DNA of 59,478 nucleotides from the NCBI RefSeq assembly GCF_022549775.1, contig NZ_JAKZGP010000028.1, forward strand, positions 1 to 59,478, written 5' to 3'. Under the pieces are notes generated by a model, which was given only the letters and a program-made list of their open reading frames with translations, searched no databases and was not told where the DNA came from. Made by a program: the position numbers and the translations under genes. The DNA comes from Belliella filtrata. GTDB taxonomy: Bacteria > Bacteroidota > Bacteroidia > Cytophagales > Cyclobacteriaceae. Shown one piece after another: positions 1 to 10,225 of this stretch (position 1 is its first letter; each line of letters opens with the position of its first letter).

Positions 1-115
1 GCTAATCTATTCTAGTCTTACAATACTTCAATGAACTTAATGAATACTAAACGTATCCCCTTGATATCTACAGCTTTTCTGTGATCTTTAATGCCCTTCT
101 CTCTCGTTGGGTTTG
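1..115 (-). other. Probable rRNA operon leader (16S gene beyond left edge)
   Basis: Read on the minus strand, this stretch follows two strong tandem promoters and has no credible ORF. It contains GTTCATTGAAGTATTG at about 17-33, which resembles the boxA-like antitermination segment (GTTCTTTGA-type) that precedes 16S rRNA genes in Bacteroidota. The 16S gene itself would lie left of base 1. The promoter arrangement is seen directly; the rRNA identity is inferred from memory of such leaders. Confidence 0.55.
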
Positions 116-145
116 CAAAGGTAAGGAAGATTATTTATTTGACAA
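116..145 (-). promoter_or_regulatory. Strong Bacteroidota-type promoter P1 (proximal)
   Basis: On the minus strand: TTG at 145-143, 19 nt spacer, then TACCTTTG at 123-116, an exact match to the Bacteroidota -7 consensus TAnnTTTG with a TTG -33 element. It is followed by CAAACCCAACG, which is nearly repeated after P2. It fires leftward off the window. Confidence 0.7.
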
Positions 146-231
146 CCTTTTGGAGAAAAAAAATTTTATTTATTTTCTCTCTAAACCCCCTGCATCCTTT
201 TCTTTCAAGCTTTTTCCCCCGTTTGGGATTG

Positions 232-261
232 CAAAGGTGCAACTTATTTTCTCCATTACAA
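232..261 (-). promoter_or_regulatory. Strong Bacteroidota-type promoter P2 (distal)
   Basis: On the minus strand: TTG at 261-259, 19 nt spacer, then CACCTTTG at 239-232 (one mismatch to TAnnTTTG), followed by CAATCCCAAACG. Spacer length and downstream sequence copy P1, 116 bp away. This is the tandem layout expected for a stable-RNA operon. Confidence 0.6.
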
Positions 262-323
262 TGAATTGTTTGAAAAAAACTGAAGAAATATTATAAGTAC
301 TCTGAAAACCAGGATGAAAAAAA

Positions 324-350
324 TAAAGGCTCGTAAAACACGAGCCTTTA
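324..350 (-). terminator. Intrinsic terminator after purA
   Basis: A perfect 11-bp inverted repeat, TAAAGGCTCGT / ACGAGCCTTTA with loop AAAAC, sits just past the purA stop. On the minus strand it is followed by a T-rich run (320-314). Confidence 0.85.
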
Positions 351-354
351 AGTA

Positions 355-1713
<1,359 letters not shown>

Positions 1714-1859
1714 TTATTATGCAGGACTACAACTTAAACAAACAAGTTAACAGAATTTGGAAGTAATTAATATAAATGTTCCTGAACCCTAGTTGAAAAC
1801 TATAATTCAAACTGATAGTTTTATTTATAAGTTCTTACTATTTGACCTTAAATTTATGC

Positions 1860-1891
1860 CAGAAGGCTAAACATACCTCATCAGCCTTCTG
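1860..1891. promoter_or_regulatory. Inverted repeat in the purA / uvrD divergent spacer
   Basis: CAGAAGGCT (1860-1868) and AGCCTTCTG (1883-1891) form a perfect 9-bp inverted repeat with a 14-nt loop. It sits 16 bp upstream of the uvrD -33 element. There is no T-tract, so it is more likely a regulator site or upstream hairpin than a terminator. The rest of the 1627-1956 spacer is AT-rich and shows no gene. Confidence 0.45.
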
Positions 1892-1906
1892 TAAGGCCCC
1901 TAAAAA

Positions 1907-1933
1907 TTGTTCAAAAAAAATACCTTAACTTTG
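1907..1933 (+). promoter_or_regulatory. Promoter of the uvrD-DUF4290-murA unit
   Basis: TTG at 1907-1909, a 16-nt spacer, then TAACTTTG at 1926-1933 (TAnnTTTG), 24 nt before the ATG at 1957. Confidence 0.6.
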
Positions 1934-1956
1934 ATATTTGGAAATATAATAATGAA

Positions 1957-4212
1957 ATGGATTACCTCAAAGGACTAAACCCACCACAAAGACAAGCTGT
2001 AGAACATACTGATGGACCAGTGATGATCATTGCTGGTGCAGGATCAGGCAAAACCAGAGTTCTAACCTACAGAATCGCCCATCTAATTCACGCCAAAGGA
2101 GTAGATCCATTTAACATTCTTTCCCTAACCTTCACCAATAAAGCTGCCGCCGAGATGAAACACAGGATTGAGCAGCTCATTGGACTAGAGGCAAGGAACA
2201 CCTGGATGGGGACATTTCACTCCACCTTTGCTAAAATACTCCGAGTAGAATCTGAAAAACTTGGCTACCCTTCCAATTTCACCATTTATGACACTGATGA
2301 TAGCAAATCTCTCATACGGTCTATCGTGAAAGAAATGAGACTTGATGACAAAGTCTACAAGCCCAACACAGTGCTTTCGAGGATTTCTGGTGCAAAAAAT
2401 AGGCTCATCTCGTGGGAAGCATATCTTGATGACCCATATATAAAAGCTGATGATGAAACAGCATTGAAGCCAAAGATGGGGGAGATATACAAAACCTATC
2501 AAAAGCGGTTATTCAAATCCTCTGCAATGGATTTTGATGACTTACTTTTTAATACTAATGTATTATTCAGGGATCATTTGGAGGTCTTGAATAAATACCA
2601 ACACCGATTCAAATATGTAATGGTGGATGAGTTTCAAGACACTAATTTATCCCAATACCTGATCACAAAAAAACTTGCCGCAGTACATCAGAATATCTGT
2701 GTAGTAGGTGATGATGCACAAAGTATTTATGCTTTTCGAGGAGCTGACATTCAAAATATACTGAACTTTGAAAAGGACTATCCAGATCTTTATGTAGTAA
2801 AGCTTGAACAGAACTACAGGTCCTCCAAAAACATTGTCCAAGCAGCTAATAGTATCATCGCTAAAAATAAAGCACAACTCAAAAAAGATGTGTGGACACA
2901 TAATGCTGATGGTGAGATGATCGAGCTGATCAAAGCTAGTTCAGACAATGAAGAAGGTAGAGTAGTGGCCAATACTATTTTTGAAGAAAAAAATAACAAA
3001 AAACTTCAGAATAGCGACTTTGCAATTTTATACAGAACCAATTCACAGTCTAGGTCTATGGAAGAAGCTTTGAGAAAAATGAGCATTCCTTACAAGATTG
3101 TTGGAGGACTGTCGTTTTATCAACGCAAAGAAATCAAAGACTTGATGGCTTACCTGCGATTTGTAGTCAATAGGGCAGATGAAGAAGCTTTCAAAAGGGT
3201 TATTAATTATCCAAAAAGAGGTATTGGAGATACGACTGTAGAAAAAATGCTCGTGGCAGCTTATGAACACGATATTTCCTTATGGGAAGTCATGACAAAT
3301 TCATCCAGCTTCCTTAGTGGTAGAGCTGCAAATGCCGTAGAGGATTTTACAACGATGATCAAGAGCTTTGGGATAGAGATGGAAAGAAAAGATGCTTTCG
3401 AAACAGCCAGCTCAATCGCCAAACAATCTGGATTGCTCAGAGATTTGTATGAAGACAAAACAATAGAAGGACTTAATCGCTATGAAAACGTTCAAGAACT
3501 CCTCAATGCAATAAAAGAATACGTAGATCATCCTGAGAACGAAGACAAATCACTGGGGGCTTTTTTACAAGAAATAGCTTTACTCACTGATAACGACCGC
3601 GACAAAGATAATAGCGATGCAGTCACCATGATGACCATACACTCTTCCAAAGGATTAGAGTTCAAGCAAGTATTTGTGGTAGGTATGGAGGAAGACTTGT
3701 TCCCTTCACAGATGATGATGCAGAGCAGGGAGGATTTGGAAGAAGAAAGAAGATTGTTCTATGTAGCGACTACCAGGGCTATGGATAAGCTTTACCTTAC
3801 CTACGCGCTGAACAGGTATAGGTATGGAAGACTATTGACATGCGAACCTAGTAGATTTCTTGAAGAAATAGACCCAAGCTGTATCAAGGTCAACAAGAGA
3901 ATGACCAGCTCTCCTTCTGGAGCATTGAGAGGACAAGGAAGTGAAGGTAGAAATGGCTTTATTGGAATTAAAAAGGGTAACATAAACAAACCCCAGACTA
4001 CTGCAAAAGTCCATACGCCAAGCCCTGACTTCAAACCCTCAAACACTAACAACCTTGCACCTGAAATGCTTGTAGAGCATCCGAAATTCGGTTTTGGAAA
4101 AGTAAGCAAAATCGAAGTAGAAGGCCTGAATAAAAAAGCTACGATACAGTTTGATAATTTTGGAGAAAAAACATTATTACTTAGCTTTGCGAAGCTTCGG
4201 ATAATAGACTGA
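1957..4212 (+). CDS. UvrD/PcrA-type superfamily 1 DNA helicase
   Basis: An ATP-dependent 3'-5' DNA helicase of the UvrD/PcrA/Rep family, used in repair and replication restart. The 751-aa length is normal for this family. Walker A GAGSGKT is at residues 27-33. The Q-motif region LNPPQRQAV is at 7-15, the motif II DEFQDTN near residue 225, QNYRSS (motif IV region) near 287 and VATTRA (motif VI region) near 605. The C-terminal tail after about 650 is low-complexity and ends in a short Tudor-like segment (EHPKFGFGKVSKIE) as in PcrA. It heads a plus-strand unit with the DUF4290 gene and murA. I do not assign uvrD versus pcrA. Confidence 0.95.
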   Translation: MDYLKGLNPPQRQAVEHTDGPVMIIAGAGSGKTRVLTYRIAHLIHAKGVDPFNILSLTFTNKAAAEMKHRIEQLIGLEARNTWMGTFHSTFAKILRVESEKLGYPSNFTIYDTDDSKSLIRSIVKEMRLDDKVYKPNTVLSRISGAKNRLISWEAYLDDPYIKADDETALKPKMGEIYKTYQKRLFKSSAMDFDDLLFNTNVLFRDHLEVLNKYQHRFKYVMVDEFQDTNLSQYLITKKLAAVHQNICVVGDDAQSIYAFRGADIQNILNFEKDYPDLYVVKLEQNYRSSKNIVQAANSIIAKNKAQLKKDVWTHNADGEMIELIKASSDNEEGRVVANTIFEEKNNKKLQNSDFAILYRTNSQSRSMEEALRKMSIPYKIVGGLSFYQRKEIKDLMAYLRFVVNRADEEAFKRVINYPKRGIGDTTVEKMLVAAYEHDISLWEVMTNSSSFLSGRAANAVEDFTTMIKSFGIEMERKDAFETASSIAKQSGLLRDLYEDKTIEGLNRYENVQELLNAIKEYVDHPENEDKSLGAFLQEIALLTDNDRDKDNSDAVTMMTIHSSKGLEFKQVFVVGMEEDLFPSQMMMQSREDLEEERRLFYVATTRAMDKLYLTYALNRYRYGRLLTCEPSRFLEEIDPSCIKVNKRMTSSPSGALRGQGSEGRNGFIGIKKGNINKPQTTAKVHTPSPDFKPSNTNNLAPEMLVEHPKFGFGKVSKIEVEGLNKKATIQFDNFGEKTLLLSFAKLRIID

Positions 4213-4285
4213 CATTGTCAGCCTTACTGATTAAAGAACAATCCAAACTAAGCGATATTTTTTACATCTTCATTGGAGTATATAA

Positions 4286-4960
4286 ATGAGTTTGGTTATG
4301 AACAATATTAAAGAGAACGAAAACAAGGTTATTTTGAAAGAATACGGAAAAAACATCCAACGACTCGCAGTGCATATAGCTGGGTTGCAGGATAGAGACA
4401 GAAGAACACAAAGTGCATACACTTTGGTAGAGATTATTAAGCAACTCAACCCTAGTCTCAAGCAAGAAAGCGATCAGAAAATTTGGGATGACATTCATAT
4501 CATGTCAGATTTTGAACTGGATGTCGATGGACCATTCCCAAAACCAGAAAAAGAACTTCTGGGTAAAAAGCCTCAAATTGTCGGTTACCCATCAGGAGAA
4601 ATCAAATTCAAACACTACGGTAGAAACATTGAAAAACTTATTGAAAAGGCTATCGAAATAGAGGACAATGAAGAGCAAGAGGCAGCCATCATATATATAG
4701 GTCAGTTGATGAGAAGCTTTCACTCTACTTGGAACCGCGACAACTTCGACGATCAAATAATCATTGATGATATCAAAACCCTTTCCAAAAACAAACTTCA
4801 TATTGATCTTGAAAAAGTCAAAGAAATGAGCCTTTTCGAGACCAATACAAGAAGAGATTTCAAAATCCCAGTGGAAGCAGAAAGTAATACTGGTAGAAGA
4901 AATTACGGAAACAATAAAAGAAAAGGAAATAACGGAGGATACTCCAAAAAACGTAGATAA
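4286..4960 (+). CDS. DUF4290 domain-containing protein
   Basis: A 224-aa protein of unknown function resembling the DUF4290 family of Bacteroidota. It has no signal peptide or membrane segment, so it is probably cytoplasmic. The N-terminal part (LKEYGKNIQRL, QSAYTLVEIIKQLNP) and the middle part (FKHYGRNIEKLIEKAIEIED) look like an internal duplication. The C-terminal 25 residues are Gly/Asn/Lys/Arg-rich and end KKRR, suggesting nucleic-acid contact. The TAA stop abuts the murA ATG directly, implying translational coupling. An internal Met at residue 5 is an alternative start. Confidence 0.85.
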   Translation: MSLVMNNIKENENKVILKEYGKNIQRLAVHIAGLQDRDRRTQSAYTLVEIIKQLNPSLKQESDQKIWDDIHIMSDFELDVDGPFPKPEKELLGKKPQIVGYPSGEIKFKHYGRNIEKLIEKAIEIEDNEEQEAAIIYIGQLMRSFHSTWNRDNFDDQIIIDDIKTLSKNKLHIDLEKVKEMSLFETNTRRDFKIPVEAESNTGRRNYGNNKRKGNNGGYSKKRR

Positions 4961-6268
4961 ATGGCATCTTTTAGAGTAAAAGGAGGTCTTAAACTTAAAG
5001 GTGAAATCACTCCTCAGGGTGCTAAGAATGAAGCACTTCAAATCCTTTGTGCTGTACTATTGACAGCAGACAAAATCACCATTAATAAAATCCCAAACAT
5101 CAGAGATGTGAACAAACTCATCGAGTTACTTTCTGATATGGGGGTAAAAGTTGAAAAAATAGGGCCTGAGTCTTATACTTTTCAATCAGATGAAATTGAT
5201 CTCAAGTATCTCGACACTGAAGATTTTTTGAAAAAAGCCTCAGCACTCAGAGGTTCTGTAATGATTTTGGGACCATTATTGGCAAGATTTGGTACTGGAA
5301 AGCTTTCCAAACCAGGAGGAGACAAAATAGGAAGAAGAAGAATGGATACCCATTTTACAGGTTTCCAAAAACTTGGCGCCAATTTCAACTATGACAAGCA
5401 AAAGGAAATTTACAATATAGATGGAAAGAACCTGAAGGGAGCATACATGCTATTGGATGAAGCTTCTGTGACAGGTACAGCGAATATTGTAATGGCAGCT
5501 GTAATGGCTGAAGGAAAAACGACAATCTATAATGCGGCTTGTGAACCTTACCTTCAGCAATTGTGTGAAATGCTCAATAGAATGGGTGCAAAAATCTCTG
5601 GGATTGGTTCAAATTTGTTAAATATTGAAGGTGTAAAATCACTGAAAGGCACAGAACACACATTACTGCCTGACATGATTGAAATTGGCTCATTCATTGG
5701 ACTTGCAGCCATGACTCAATCGGAAATCACCATCAAAAATGCTCAAATCCACAGGCTTGGAATCATTCCTGATACCTTCAGAAGAATGGGAATCACGCTA
5801 GAATTCCGTGGAGATGACATCCATATACCCGCTCAACAAAATTATGAAATAGACACTTTCATAGATGGCTCTATCTTGACAGTAGCCGATGCCATTTGGC
5901 CTGGATTCACTCCAGATTTACTAAGTATCATCTTGGTGACAGCTACTCAAGCGAAAGGTACAGTGTTGGTTCACCAAAAAATGTTTGAAAGCCGACTCTT
6001 TTTCGTTGATAAATTGATCGACATGGGAGCTCAAATCATACTTTGTGACCCACATAGAGCAACAGTAATCGGACTTGACAGAAAGTATCCATTGAGAGGT
6101 ATCCGAATGACATCCCCGGATATCCGTGCAGGAGTTGCTTTACTTATAGCTGCACTTTCCGCAGAAGGGACCTCTATCATTGACAATATCGAGCAGATTG
6201 ACAGAGGATATCAGTACATTGACCAAAGGCTGAACGCATTGGGGGCAGATATCGTGAGAATTGACTAA
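4961..6268 (+). CDS. murA: UDP-N-acetylglucosamine 1-carboxyvinyltransferase
   Basis: Transfers enolpyruvate from PEP to UDP-GlcNAc, the first committed step of peptidoglycan synthesis, in the cytoplasm. The 435-aa length and the conserved GAKNEAL motif (Lys22, Asn23) are normal. The active-site loop reads PGGDKIG: residue 121 is Asp where E. coli MurA has Cys115, the residue alkylated by fosfomycin. An Asp here is known in naturally fosfomycin-resistant MurA enzymes such as the mycobacterial one. The gene abuts the DUF4290 gene and is followed by a strong terminator. It lies away from the dcw cluster carrying the remaining mur genes. Confidence 0.96.
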   Translation: MASFRVKGGLKLKGEITPQGAKNEALQILCAVLLTADKITINKIPNIRDVNKLIELLSDMGVKVEKIGPESYTFQSDEIDLKYLDTEDFLKKASALRGSVMILGPLLARFGTGKLSKPGGDKIGRRRMDTHFTGFQKLGANFNYDKQKEIYNIDGKNLKGAYMLLDEASVTGTANIVMAAVMAEGKTTIYNAACEPYLQQLCEMLNRMGAKISGIGSNLLNIEGVKSLKGTEHTLLPDMIEIGSFIGLAAMTQSEITIKNAQIHRLGIIPDTFRRMGITLEFRGDDIHIPAQQNYEIDTFIDGSILTVADAIWPGFTPDLLSIILVTATQAKGTVLVHQKMFESRLFFVDKLIDMGAQIILCDPHRATVIGLDRKYPLRGIRMTSPDIRAGVALLIAALSAEGTSIIDNIEQIDRGYQYIDQRLNALGADIVRID

Positions 6269-6288
6269 CCTAACCATTCATAAAACAC

Positions 6289-6321
6289 AAAAAAAGCACT
6301 GACTTCATCAGTGCTTTTTTT
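6289..6321. terminator. Bidirectional terminator between murA and the barrel gene
   Basis: GCACTGA / TCAGTGC with loop CTTCA, flanked by seven A on the left and seven T on the right. It can serve murA (+) and the convergent 6356-7468 gene (-). Confidence 0.9.
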
Positions 6322-6355
6322 ATTAGTTTTCAGTTAGCAATTATTTGGTCAAACC

Positions 6356-7468
6356 TTACATGGTCACAAAGCTAATCCCTACATTAAAATAAACTGTATT
6401 ACTGAGGTTATTGACCATGCCATAGCGTTGGTTTCCAAAAAAACCTCTAAAAAACTCCCTACTTCCTTCCAACTCATCAGCATTATAAGTCCAGTCAATC
6501 CTATATCCCGCCTGAAAATTCATCCAAAATGGTCCAGATAACTGCTTCTGGTATTCAAGTCTTGGTCTCAATTCACCCCTTCTAATTTCATAGCTGTTGT
6601 TACCTACTGAAAACTGATCAATCCGATAAGACTGCCCCTCTAGCTCATAACCGAAAAGCAAGAGAGAATTTTTACTGAAATTATATCTTCCGTGCATGCG
6701 CGCAGGAAACAATATCTCTGTACCCCACTTTCGATCAGCACTTGTGACATCATACATGACTACTGGAACGTAATTAAGGTTCCCTACTCGGTATGTTCTT
6801 GAAACACCTAGTCCCCATCTCTTGTTTTCACTTACCCTTTTGGCATATACAGCAGCTAAGCTCCACCTGATCGTATTAAACGGCTGTAACCCCCAACCAT
6901 AATCTCCACTCATATCCAAGATTCCTTGAAATATAAAAAAATTCTCTTCACTTATGGGGACAAAAAAGGTATTGGTCCAGTTCAGGTTGTTCAGACCTCT
7001 TTCATCAAGAATATCAGTCAGCCCAGATGCATTTGGTTGGGCATTCACATCTGAAATACTATACCCTATTCGCATATAATTCAATCCCGTCTGCCATACC
7101 AGACTGCTTTTTGAAATTACAGGAATATTAGAATTGAATCGAAGTCCACCTGTAAAATTTACTCTTCCAGACTCTGAAATAGGTGCTGACTCATCTACTC
7201 CCCAGCCATCATTAACACTCGCAGGAAACTTGGCTGCTGATAAGTTCATATCATAAGGCAGTTGTCTATCATACGACACACTTAGAAACCTGGTGGGACT
7301 TAAACCCACAATTGTAGGTTTTGCAAATCGCTTGACTTTCGAATCATCAACTAACTCTAAATCTCCATAAGCATCCCAATCTTCATCATCTTCGTCTTGG
7401 GCAAATGCTGTCAAAGGTAGAGCCGCAGACAAAAACAAAAGCATCATCAAAAATATAGTTTTTTTCAT
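6356..7468 (-). CDS. DUF6268-like outer membrane beta-barrel protein
   Basis: A 370-aa secreted protein with a signal peptide ending in AFAQ near residue 24, then a short acidic patch (DEDDED). The remainder shows alternating aromatic/polar strands typical of outer membrane barrels and ends in VGISFVTM. It looks like the DUF6268 family of Bacteroidota, though that call is from general resemblance. It is last in a minus-strand group with the lipoprotein at 7946 and the DUF2147 gene, 10 bp after the latter. The function is unknown. Confidence 0.75.
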   Translation of the reverse strand: MKKTIFLMMLLFLSAALPLTAFAQDEDDEDWDAYGDLELVDDSKVKRFAKPTIVGLSPTRFLSVSYDRQLPYDMNLSAAKFPASVNDGWGVDESAPISESGRVNFTGGLRFNSNIPVISKSSLVWQTGLNYMRIGYSISDVNAQPNASGLTDILDERGLNNLNWTNTFFVPISEENFFIFQGILDMSGDYGWGLQPFNTIRWSLAAVYAKRVSENKRWGLGVSRTYRVGNLNYVPVVMYDVTSADRKWGTEILFPARMHGRYNFSKNSLLLFGYELEGQSYRIDQFSVGNNSYEIRRGELRPRLEYQKQLSGPFWMNFQAGYRIDWTYNADELEGSREFFRGFFGNQRYGMVNNLSNTVYFNVGISFVTM

Positions 7469-7478
7469 AGCTTGGAGA

Positions 7479-7922
7479 TCAGTTAACTTTTAACTTTCTC
7501 CAAGTATCTGACCTACCAAAGGTTTTAACCCCAACATAACCACGTATGTCTAGGGTATTTTCATCTTTCATAGTGATCACTGAACTATACGTATTTCCAG
7601 TCTCTGGATCATAAATAGTACCTTCTTCCCAAACTCCTTTACCTTTGTATTTAAAGTCCTTTAAGATCCTATAACCTCTTAATGGAACTGATTTCATACT
7701 TTCATCCGAATTATTAACATCCGTTTTTGGCTTACCAGTATCTGGGTCATTTGGTTCTTTGAGCCAAACAATCCTTCCATAATACTTCCCATCAATATTG
7801 TCAATTTTGACTCTGGCTTTGCCATGACCAGGTTCCCAGACACCTACAATTGCATCTGCATCCTGGGCCATGGCAAAGGTACCTGTGAAAATAAAAGCTA
7901 TAACTGCTATTAACTTTTTCAT
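7479..7922 (-). CDS. DUF2147 domain-containing secreted protein
   Basis: A small secreted protein starting at the ATG at 7922 (MKKLIAVIAF...), with a signal peptide cleaved after AMA. An upstream GTG at 7949 overlaps the previous stop and would add nine residues. The mature domain has IVGVWEPGHGKARVKI, GRIVWLKEPNDPDTGKP and a terminal DTWRKL, typical of DUF2147, a small beta-rich lipocalin-like fold found in the envelope. It lies between an unknown lipoprotein and a barrel gene in one likely operon. The molecular role of DUF2147 is unknown. Confidence 0.85.
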   Translation of the reverse strand: MKKLIAVIAFIFTGTFAMAQDADAIVGVWEPGHGKARVKIDNIDGKYYGRIVWLKEPNDPDTGKPKTDVNNSDESMKSVPLRGYRILKDFKYKGKGVWEEGTIYDPETGNTYSSVITMKDENTLDIRGYVGVKTFGRSDTWRKLKVN

Positions 7923-7945
7923 AATTATTTTGGATTTAAATTTGT

Positions 7946-8458
7946 TCACTTGATTCCTATTTCAAATTTAACCTTTAAGGAAAATTGGACATTGCTCCAA
8001 TACTCTTCTTCTAAAAGGTCAAAATCTCCAACGAAAGTCATTTTGCCATCTTGAAAAGCATTGGCCAAATTCTCCTGTTTGTTTGCAATACTCAAAGCAA
8101 AAACCTGACCTGATTCCATTTTTCCTTCAAAAAGCCCAACTCTCGTCATTGATGTATTTTTAGAAGTGACTTCTAAAACCATTTTTTCAAGAGCTGGCAA
8201 ATCTTCTGTATTCAGTAACTCAACTTCCACTGAAATGACTTTAGCTTCCTTTACACTTCCTTCCAAAGAACCAAGAATTTTTCCCAAATCTAACTCCCAT
8301 GTGGCTGTAGCTGAGTTTGCTCCTTCAAATAATGGCCCCTCTGCTTTCAAAGTTAATAATGGTGTCTCAATCTGTTCAGTTTGAAGTTGAGGTCCACAAG
8401 ACACTATCACAAATAGTGTAAACAATACCAAATACGATTGACTAAGTATTTTATTCAT
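7946..8458 (-). CDS. Putative lipoprotein of unknown function
   Basis: A 170-aa protein. Its N-terminus is a lipoprotein signal peptide with lipobox IVSC (Cys21), after which Gly-Pro follows. The mature part is beta-rich with no motif I recognise. It is the first gene of a three-gene minus-strand group with the DUF2147 protein and the outer membrane barrel, so an envelope role is likely. The ATG start at 8458 is directly supported by the signal peptide. Confidence 0.7.
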   Translation of the reverse strand: MNKILSQSYLVLFTLFVIVSCGPQLQTEQIETPLLTLKAEGPLFEGANSATATWELDLGKILGSLEGSVKEAKVISVEVELLNTEDLPALEKMVLEVTSKNTSMTRVGLFEGKMESGQVFALSIANKQENLANAFQDGKMTFVGDFDLLEEEYWSNVQFSLKVKFEIGIK

Positions 8459-8661
8459 AATACAAGACTTTAAAATCTAAAATTTCCTTTTAGTACAAAC
8501 ACTAGATTAACACATAACAACAATTAAATACTGATGTTTGACAAAGAGATTATATACTCCATAAAATTAAAGTAATAAAACATCTATAAAAGACAAAATT
8601 AATAGTGCTAAGGAATGACAAATTTCCAAAACTAAAGACTACCTTTCTCAAAAACTAACAT

Positions 8662-9270
8662 ATGAAAAAAATCTTTATCCTAGTATTCTTTATGCCGATA
8701 CTATCCTTTGGTCAATTCTCAAAAGGAGAAAAATTTGTTGGTGGAAACATGTCCTACTACTCATCAAAAATTAAATATGCTCCATCCAACAATCCATCAA
8801 CGACTTTGTTCTCATTAAATAGTCAATTTGGATTTTTTGTAAGCCAATCATTGGCTGTAGGACCAGCTGTCAATTTTGTTTCCTCTAGTCAACCTAATTT
8901 AAATCCAGCAACAAATCTTTTCCAGACATCAAAAATCTCTGGCCTTGCTGGTGGACTTTTTATTAGGAAATTCTTCACCATATCTGACTCTTTCTTTTTT
9001 AGCTTAGAAGGAAAAGGGTTGGCAGGAAGAGTCAATAGAGACTTATCAAGCCCATTTTTATATGAAGAGCATAGTACTAGAGTTCATCTTTCATTCTATC
9101 CAGCATTTACATTTATGCCAAATCAAAAATGGGGATTTGATGCGACAATTGGTGAAGCTTCTTACCAATCAAATTGGTACACGAACCCCTCGGAAGAAAG
9201 TAATTTTCAAGTAAATTTTGGTCAGGTGAAAATTGGAGTAAATTATTTCTTTGGACGAAACGGTGATTAA
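8662..9270 (+). CDS. Putative outer membrane beta-barrel protein
   Basis: A 202-aa protein with signal peptide MKKIFILVFFMPILSFGQ followed by short alternating strands rich in Phe, Tyr, Gly and Ser, ending in IGVNYFFGRNGD. This fits a small 8-stranded outer membrane barrel of the kind widespread in Bacteroidota. It is a single gene, divergent from the lipoprotein operon at 8458. No specific function can be named. Confidence 0.7.
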   Translation: MKKIFILVFFMPILSFGQFSKGEKFVGGNMSYYSSKIKYAPSNNPSTTLFSLNSQFGFFVSQSLAVGPAVNFVSSSQPNLNPATNLFQTSKISGLAGGLFIRKFFTISDSFFFSLEGKGLAGRVNRDLSSPFLYEEHSTRVHLSFYPAFTFMPNQKWGFDATIGEASYQSNWYTNPSEESNFQVNFGQVKIGVNYFFGRNGD

Positions 9271-9363
9271 TAATATTCAAGCTCTCTTTTGTATTCTATT
9301 TCCAAAGAATTTTAGAAATTTTTAAACACCTAAATTCTCTAACCTTAGGATTCTCTTAAAAAT

Positions 9364-9399
9364 AAGGGTTGAGGAGGGTAAATCTATCTCAACCCTTTT
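9364..9399. terminator. Bidirectional terminator
   Basis: AAGGGTTGAG (9364-9373) pairs with CTCAACCCTT (9388-9397), a perfect 10-bp stem with a 14-nt loop and T/A-rich flanks. It lies between two convergent genes. Confidence 0.8.
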
Positions 9400-9406
9400 G
9401 TAATTC

Positions 9407-9943
9407 TTATACCCTAATGAAATCCATAGTAAGTTTGAACATAAGTTGATTCGAACCTCCATCTTCTGTCATATCGAATTCCTCACTTTCTTCAAGGCTT
9501 ATCTTTAAAGACGTAGCATTAAGCTGCTCAATATTGAATATTACAGCATCTTGGTCATTTGGATTATCTTTTAGAATGAGCGTATTGTTGGTGCTATTGA
9601 CTTCATATAATCCCTCTTCATCTAAAGTGTCATTCTGCCAAACTTGATAAGTCCCGTTTGCATTGAAAATCAATCGAGTATTCTCTAGATCTTCTGGTTC
9701 AAAAAAATCATCAGCAATTGCATCATCAAACACTTGAGCATCCTCTTCTGACAATCCAACATCTTCAACCAAAAAATCAAAAAATGACTTCCCATTGATT
9801 GATAAGGATACATCGAAATCTTCAATTTCCCAAGTACCTACGATATCATCTGAATCAACACTTCTTTCTTCATCTTCTACACAGGAGAATACCATCACGC
9901 TAATGAAGCCTAATAAAAGGACATTTTTTAAGAAATTTTTCAT
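9407..9943 (-). CDS. Lipocalin-like lipoprotein of unknown function
   Basis: A 178-aa lipoprotein with lipobox VFSC (Cys21). The mature protein starts with a very acidic linker, then DIVGTWEIEDFDV, a GxW motif like that at the start of lipocalin-like domains in Bacteroidota. It continues with FNANGTYQVW and a C-terminal beta region. The strand pattern fits a single lipocalin-like barrel, probably exposed on the membrane. It is a monocistronic minus-strand gene ending at the terminator at 9364-9399. Confidence 0.7.
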   Translation of the reverse strand: MKNFLKNVLLLGFISVMVFSCVEDEERSVDSDDIVGTWEIEDFDVSLSINGKSFFDFLVEDVGLSEEDAQVFDDAIADDFFEPEDLENTRLIFNANGTYQVWQNDTLDEEGLYEVNSTNNTLILKDNPNDQDAVIFNIEQLNATSLKISLEESEEFDMTEDGGSNQLMFKLTMDFIRV

Positions 9944-10225
9944 ATATATGTTATTTACGTTAAAAGAATTTTAGCTATAAACAATTGATAATACTTGTAA
10001 AATGGGCAGTTATCCAAATGAATATTAAAATATAAATAAAAACGCTGCTCAGACTAAGTGGAATTAATATCAAAACAAAACTTTTTAAAGTTACAAAAGA
10101 AATATCCTTAGTTCAAACAACTCTGAAGTTTTCCATTTTGAAAATTATCCAATGGTATATATTTAGGCAACAAGAATATTTGAATATTATGAAGAAGCCT
10201 TCTAACATTTTTTATATTTAAGCCT

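Noticed and set aside
81-296. 71-codon plus-strand ORF at the left edge
   Set aside because: It lies across two strong minus-strand promoters, has no start context or recognisable protein features, and is best explained as chance reading of a leader.
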